In this document: piece after piece, positions 59,876 through 64,000 of the stretch
How the letters are laid out: the number at the start of each line of letters is the position of its first letter
Position numbering within the stretch: position 1 is the first letter of the stretch
Notes under the pieces: generated by a model
What the model was told of the DNA's origin: nothing
The model's database searches: none
The model's input: the letters and a program-made list of their open reading frames with translations, nothing else
Translations under genes and position numbers: made by a program
DNA from: Prevotella sp. oral taxon 376
Lineage (GTDB): Bacteria > Bacteroidota > Bacteroidia > Bacteroidales > Bacteroidaceae
Direction of reading: 5' to 3'
Assembly (NCBI RefSeq): GCF_003043945.1
Contig: NZ_PYXG01000001.1
Location: forward strand, 1,240,001 to 1,304,000
Length of the DNA stretch: 64,000 nt

Positions 59876-61591
59876 ATGACAGAAGAAACAAAACCCACTA
59901 AGCCTTACGATCCTTTAGACATGAGCAACTATCGCATAGAGAACTTGCCTAAAATGCAGAAAACCGGTTTCGAGTGGTTCCTGCAGAAGATAGGCGGCCC
60001 ATTGTCGGTTGTAGTTTTCGTGCTGTTATACTGGTGTGTAGACCTTCCGTTCATTGATCGTATCGACACAAATGCTGAGACTACAACTCTCACAGAATCT
60101 GCCATGCAACGCTATGAACAGTTGAATAAAGCGACGACAAAAGAACTGAAGCTGGCTGCGGAGGGTGAGAAGGTGCGGCCGACGGAAGAGGCACTCGCAC
60201 AGAAGTCGGAAGTTACCACTCATGGCAAGTTCCTGCGCATCAATTATGCCATGATGGCCATCTTCGTGGCAGCAATCATCCTGTGGATCACAGAGGCAAT
60301 CCCGAATTACCTGACATCCCTATTGATCATTCTGTCGATAGTTTTGACTGGTGTAACTACCGACAAAACGGCCTATGCCCAGTTGGGACATCCGGTGATG
60401 TGGCTGAATATCCTGTCGTTTATATTGGCAAGCATGCTGGTGAAAACACAGGTGGCAAAGCGATTCGCGCTGTGGTTTGTACTCAAATTCGGTAAGAAAG
60501 CGAGTGGTGTGATGATCAGTTTTATCGTTATCAACCTTGTGCTTTCTGCATTTATCTCTGCTACAACGGCTAAAGCTGCCATCCTTTTGCCAATCTTTAT
60601 GGTGATAGCAGCTATTTACGGGGCAACTGGTGGTGAGCATCGCAACAACTTTGGCCGAAACTTGATTCTGCAAAATCTCTTCCAAATCAACCTTGGAGCA
60701 AATGCCTTCCTGACAGGATCAGGCGCTACTTTGCTGGCAGGGTCGCTGATTGCAGGTGCAATGGGCATTGGTTCTTTCAGTTATCAGGACTGGTTTAAGG
60801 CTGCTTTTCCAATGAGTGTATTGCTCATTTTCATTGCTTGGTTTGTGGGTTCCAGGATTTTCTTCCCACTGAAAAGGGGAGAGGATATACCTCAGATCAG
60901 TGGCGGAATGGATCGTTTGCGCGAAGAGTTGAACAAGTTGGGTAAGATCAAGCCTGAGGAATATAAGGCGATTGCCATCTTCTTGATTGTGCTGATCCTG
61001 TGGGCAACTGATAAACAGCATGGAATCAACCAGACGGCAGTAGCCTTCATGGGTGCCGTGGCAGCATTGCTTCCCGGAATAGGTGTAGTGAGATGGAATG
61101 ATGTAGACATACCTTGGCATCTCTTGCTGTTCTCTGCAGGTGCCTATACTTTGGGTGCCGGCTTTGATGCAACAGGCCTTCCCGGTACGATGGTGGATGC
61201 CTTGTTCAGCAGCCTGGGCATCTCTCAGGCCACTCCTTTCTGGGTGCTTTACCTTATGCTTACGGCCGGGATGCTTGTCTTTGCTCTGGTATTTGAGTCA
61301 AAAACCATGCTTACACTCATTTTCGTGCCTATTGCCATTGGTGTTGCGCAGAAGAATGGCTATCCCGTCATGAGTCTGGCATTCCCTGTGGCCATGCTTG
61401 TGGGGCATGTTTATGTATTGCCTTTCAATAGCAAACCGGCAGCTTTGCTTTATACCACCAACCAATATAGCTATAGCGACACTTTCAAGTTTGGCATCAC
61501 GATGATGTTCATCAGTTGGCTGGTCATCATCCTGTGGGGGGAGACGGTCCTTCGCTGGATGGGTTATACATCAGGAGTCTTTGGCGTTTAA
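59876..61591 (+). CDS. DASS/SLC13-family anion symporter
   Basis: Inner-membrane carrier of 571 aa with about twelve hydrophobic segments. Family segments: ILWITEAIPNYLTSLLIILSIVLTGVTT, LVLSAFISATTAKAAILLPIFMVIAAIYGATGG (first anion-binding loop) and YVLPFNSKPAALLYTTNQYSYSDTFKFG in the second half. An unusual hydrophilic insert (about 65-115) separates TM1 from the rest. The family moves dicarboxylates, citrate, sulfate or phosphate with sodium. Operon context favours an inorganic or phosphorylated anion, which is inference. Confidence 0.9.
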   Translation: MTEETKPTKPYDPLDMSNYRIENLPKMQKTGFEWFLQKIGGPLSVVVFVLLYWCVDLPFIDRIDTNAETTTLTESAMQRYEQLNKATTKELKLAAEGEKVRPTEEALAQKSEVTTHGKFLRINYAMMAIFVAAIILWITEAIPNYLTSLLIILSIVLTGVTTDKTAYAQLGHPVMWLNILSFILASMLVKTQVAKRFALWFVLKFGKKASGVMISFIVINLVLSAFISATTAKAAILLPIFMVIAAIYGATGGEHRNNFGRNLILQNLFQINLGANAFLTGSGATLLAGSLIAGAMGIGSFSYQDWFKAAFPMSVLLIFIAWFVGSRIFFPLKRGEDIPQISGGMDRLREELNKLGKIKPEEYKAIAIFLIVLILWATDKQHGINQTAVAFMGAVAALLPGIGVVRWNDVDIPWHLLLFSAGAYTLGAGFDATGLPGTMVDALFSSLGISQATPFWVLYLMLTAGMLVFALVFESKTMLTLIFVPIAIGVAQKNGYPVMSLAFPVAMLVGHVYVLPFNSKPAALLYTTNQYSYSDTFKFGITMMFISWLVIILWGETVLRWMGYTSGVFGV

Positions 61592-61604
61592 GAGGTGAGT
61601 TGCT

Positions 61605-63062
61605 ATGATAGAAATCAATCCGAAGATACACGATCGGTTCTCCCTGGAGTTTAAGGTGGGCTTCGTTGCCGAGGGCGACAAGCCTACCAGCGAATTCCAG
61701 ATGAACACCTGGATTTACATTCCGGAGACGCTGGATGTGAATCGCTATACTTATTTCAAAGACAGTTTCTATCGAGACACGCGTTCTTATCTGCGTTTTA
61801 TCACGCCTTCTTATCGTCTGTCGGAACTTGCGGATGATTACATCTTGCCTTACAAGCGGCTTCGCCAGGCATGTTATAATATGGTTGAAAACCTTTCCGA
61901 GAAGACTCGGAAGGCCTATGAAACGGAAATCAAGATGTATGCCTCGATAGTGAAGAGCAGCATCCGCGACGGATATGTGGAGGTTGTGAACTCTCAGGAC
62001 GAGGCTGAAAAGGCAAAACTGGCCGACCTATACCTTATTAATATATATAAGGTCTTGCAACTCTACCGTTCAGTCCGCGTGCTATTTGACGGGGCGAGGG
62101 GCAAGGGAGCCATCGCGGAGCCCTTTGATTTCGGCGATGAGTTTATCTCAAATGTAGTGGAGCAACATGTTTTCCGCCTGGTGGAATGGCTGAAGGAATC
62201 TGGTTTTGAATGGACGGATCAGTTTAAAGTCCGTATCGATGATTTGCTTAAGAAGGAGGATGAGTACCGCAAGTCAAGGGGATTCCTGCGGGTAGAGAAG
62301 GAGAGCGATGACCGCAACCGCAAGTTTGTGTATCGTGCGGGACAGTTGAAGAAGTATCTGGAGAGCAATCTCTATCTGCCTGTCCACAAGCGCAGCAATA
62401 CGGTCTTCCTCGAGCAGGTGGCGTTCAGCTTTGCGGCCGGAGTCTCCATGATTTTTGCCACGGTTGTTTCCTTTGCTTTTCAGCAGACCTATGGTAATTT
62501 CACCCTGCCGTTCTTCATTGCGCTGGTCATTAGTTACATGTTTAAAGACCGCATAAAGGATCTCATCCGCAACTATTTTGCCAATCGTTTGGGCAGCCGA
62601 TTCTATGATTATATCATCCATATACGGGTGAACAATCGCAAGTTGGGTTGGTGCAAGGAGGGTTTTGACTTCGTTTCTTCACAGAAGATCTCTAGGCATG
62701 TACAGGAGAAAAGAGCACGCAAATCGCCTTTGGTATTGGGAAAAGGAGTGGATGAGCAAATCATGCAATACCGTAAGAAGGTGCACCTCAGGCCTAAGGA
62801 GGTGGCCCGGCTTTCTGAATATCCGCTTGCGGGTATCAATGAAATCATTCGTTATAATCTCTCAGAGTTTATGCGTAAGATGGACAATCCGCAGGTGCCG
62901 CTCTATGTAAATGAGGGCGGGGCAGACCTGGACAGAACTTTGGGAGACAAGGTGTATTATATCAATTTTGTCATCCAGTGTATCTACGATGAACAGCGCG
63001 AATACCGTCGCTATAAAGTATGCTTGTCGCAGGCTGGAATTAAAGGTATTCAGGAAATATGA
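61605..63062 (+). CDS. Unknown protein with a central membrane hairpin
   Basis: Protein of 485 aa that I do not recognise. A long soluble N-terminal part (DRFSLEFKVGFVAEGDKPTSEFQMNTWIYIPETLDVN) leads to two hydrophobic segments near 275-320 (FAAGVSMIFATVVSFAFQQTY; FFIALVISYMFKDRIKDLI), then a second soluble part of about 165 residues. The two halves likely both face the cytoplasm. It starts 13 bp after the DASS gene and its stop overlaps the next ATG (ATGA), so it is part of the operon and coupled to the lipoprotein. Confidence 0.7.
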   Translation: MIEINPKIHDRFSLEFKVGFVAEGDKPTSEFQMNTWIYIPETLDVNRYTYFKDSFYRDTRSYLRFITPSYRLSELADDYILPYKRLRQACYNMVENLSEKTRKAYETEIKMYASIVKSSIRDGYVEVVNSQDEAEKAKLADLYLINIYKVLQLYRSVRVLFDGARGKGAIAEPFDFGDEFISNVVEQHVFRLVEWLKESGFEWTDQFKVRIDDLLKKEDEYRKSRGFLRVEKESDDRNRKFVYRAGQLKKYLESNLYLPVHKRSNTVFLEQVAFSFAAGVSMIFATVVSFAFQQTYGNFTLPFFIALVISYMFKDRIKDLIRNYFANRLGSRFYDYIIHIRVNNRKLGWCKEGFDFVSSQKISRHVQEKRARKSPLVLGKGVDEQIMQYRKKVHLRPKEVARLSEYPLAGINEIIRYNLSEFMRKMDNPQVPLYVNEGGADLDRTLGDKVYYINFVIQCIYDEQREYRRYKVCLSQAGIKGIQEI

Positions 63063-63427
63063 AACTAAGGAATCTCTTTTTTGCAGGCTTCTTGCTCGCT
63101 GCCACTTCTTGCACCAATACGAATACGGTGAATATTCTCATTCAGAATACAGGGGTAAAAGATCTCGTGAATCCCGAAGTCGCCGTGTCGTTAGAGGAAG
63201 TGATGGGTTATCTGCGGACTAAGAAATCTGATGTTCTTGTTCTCCTCAACGAGAAGAATCTTCCCGTAACCTACACCTATAATGCGGATAGTACTTCTAT
63301 CATTTTCTCTGTTCCTGTAATCAAAAAAGGATCGCAAAAGACCTATTCCATGAATCGTCGAGAGAGCAGACTTGTGGACAATCTCTTCAAATTCCGTCAG
63401 GAAAACATCCTCGTGTCCGTGAAATGA
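63059..63427 (+). CDS. Small lipoprotein, DUF4861 N-terminal-like
   Basis: Predicted lipoprotein of 122 aa; lipobox ATSC with Cys18. The mature part (NTVNILIQNTGVKDLVNPEVAVSLEEVMGYL; DVLVLLNEKNLPVTYTYNADSTSIIFSVPVIKKGSQKTYSM) resembles the beta-rich N-terminal section of DUF4861 proteins, without the catalytic-looking remainder. Last gene of the operon, overlapping the previous stop by ATGA. Confidence 0.65.
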   Translation: MKLRNLFFAGFLLAATSCTNTNTVNILIQNTGVKDLVNPEVAVSLEEVMGYLRTKKSDVLVLLNEKNLPVTYTYNADSTSIIFSVPVIKKGSQKTYSMNRRESRLVDNLFKFRQENILVSVK

Positions 63428-64000
63428 AAATCCTAAAAATATTCTAAAGATAGCCGGGCCTTCTCTTTGTTGTAAAGAAAAATATGCAAAAATGGGGCGT
63501 CTCTAACTTTGCGTTCCAGCAAAAGATTTGGCCGGGAAGTCTCAAAAACGGCATCTGAAAATGTCCCATATGGCTTTTGTTTTCGCGGGAGATGGCCTTT
63601 TGTCCTGTAAGATTATTCTTAAAATACAACTTGTTGGAAATAAAGAAGTTACTTTGTTACCGAATAACAAGCGTTTTTGATGAGAATTTCTTTATTCTGC
63701 GCTGCTTGAATGTATGTATTACAGTCCTCTCCCTCGTTTCTTTTTCCTGTTGGCTTGGTTTCTTAGCTTGCGCTGTCATGCTGTCTCGGCATAGTCATCG
63801 CTCTGTGTGGTAGGTGTAATTTTATAGGAGACACTTGACAAACAGAATCAATTTTCCCTTCTCAATTGACAATTAAATGCAGTATCAAACTATCATTATT
63901 TAGTTTGAGAATTTCATCTTTATTGGTGTTTTTGATAAAATATAAAACATTTTGGTTAAATGCATGTAGTTTTTTGAATAAAATCTATCATTTAGGTCTA
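63428..64000. other. Gene-free end of the window
   Basis: AT-rich, with no credible gene. A TAACTTTG at 63504-63511 resembles a -7 element but leads to no good frame. A short frame at 63571-63681 ends KIQLVGNKEVTLLPNNKRF, which reminds me of small recurrent peptides predicted from intergenic repeats in Prevotella genomes; this is from memory only. Confidence 0.4.

Noticed and set aside
63444-63813. Small open frames near the right edge
   Set aside because: Low-complexity, overlapping on both strands, no leader or family; treated as non-coding.

Overview
The window is a piece of a Bacteroidota chromosome, most likely Prevotella or a close relative. Evidence: SusC/SusD-type starch genes; promoters with the Bacteroidota -7 element TAnnTTTG instead of sigma70 boxes; A-rich rather than Shine-Dalgarno leaders; BlaI/M56, TonB-receptor and lipoprotein families typical of the phylum; and a short type-IX-secretion-like C-terminal tail on the amylase. 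No rRNA, tRNA, CRISPR array or intact insertion sequence was seen.

Positions 1-23500 are a starch/maltodextrin utilisation region. susC-susD-susE-susF run leftward, followed by a separately promoted secreted alpha-amylase and, at the edge, a partial GH53 galactanase. Diverging from susC are a LacI-type regulator and a maltose-type MFS transporter, then a PAP2 phosphatase and a four-gene operon malQ-susB-pulA-susA. The same LacI-type operator lies upstream of susC/lacI, the amylase and malQ. Its centre is 65-66 bp from the -7 element in all four promoters, which suggests an activator acting from a fixed distance.

Positions 23800-46100 hold mostly housekeeping and envelope genes: a TonB receptor with a CxxC plug, a two-part chromate transporter, purL, an AT-rich islet with a frameshifted amidase-like lipoprotein and a small secreted partner, queH, an M1 aminopeptidase, an EamA transporter, an OmpA-like lipoprotein, YitT and AlbA proteins, a HAD phosphatase, an SDR, an aspartyl protease, and a BlaI-M56-TPR operon with palindromic operators.

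Positions 46100-53850 contain a six-hairpin glycosidase flanked by broken regulator genes (AraC-type and histidine kinase), an outer-membrane barrel, an LtaS-like transferase, MgtC and pncB. Positions 54137-63430 look like one nine-gene operon: DUF47/PhoU-like protein, membrane-bound LuxR regulator, phosphate-type porin, lamin-tail lipoprotein, a divergent and a canonical CYTH-type protein, a DASS anion transporter, an unknown membrane protein and a lipoprotein. It may be an uncharacterised phosphate/polyphosphate system.

Between genes, six short arrays of imperfect dyads repeat with an exact 22-nt period. They fall into three sequence families and each sits 3' of a gene. One of them is read through as the N-terminus of the aspartyl protease. 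These arrays, the fixed-distance LacI operators and the DUF47/CYTH operon are the most unusual features.
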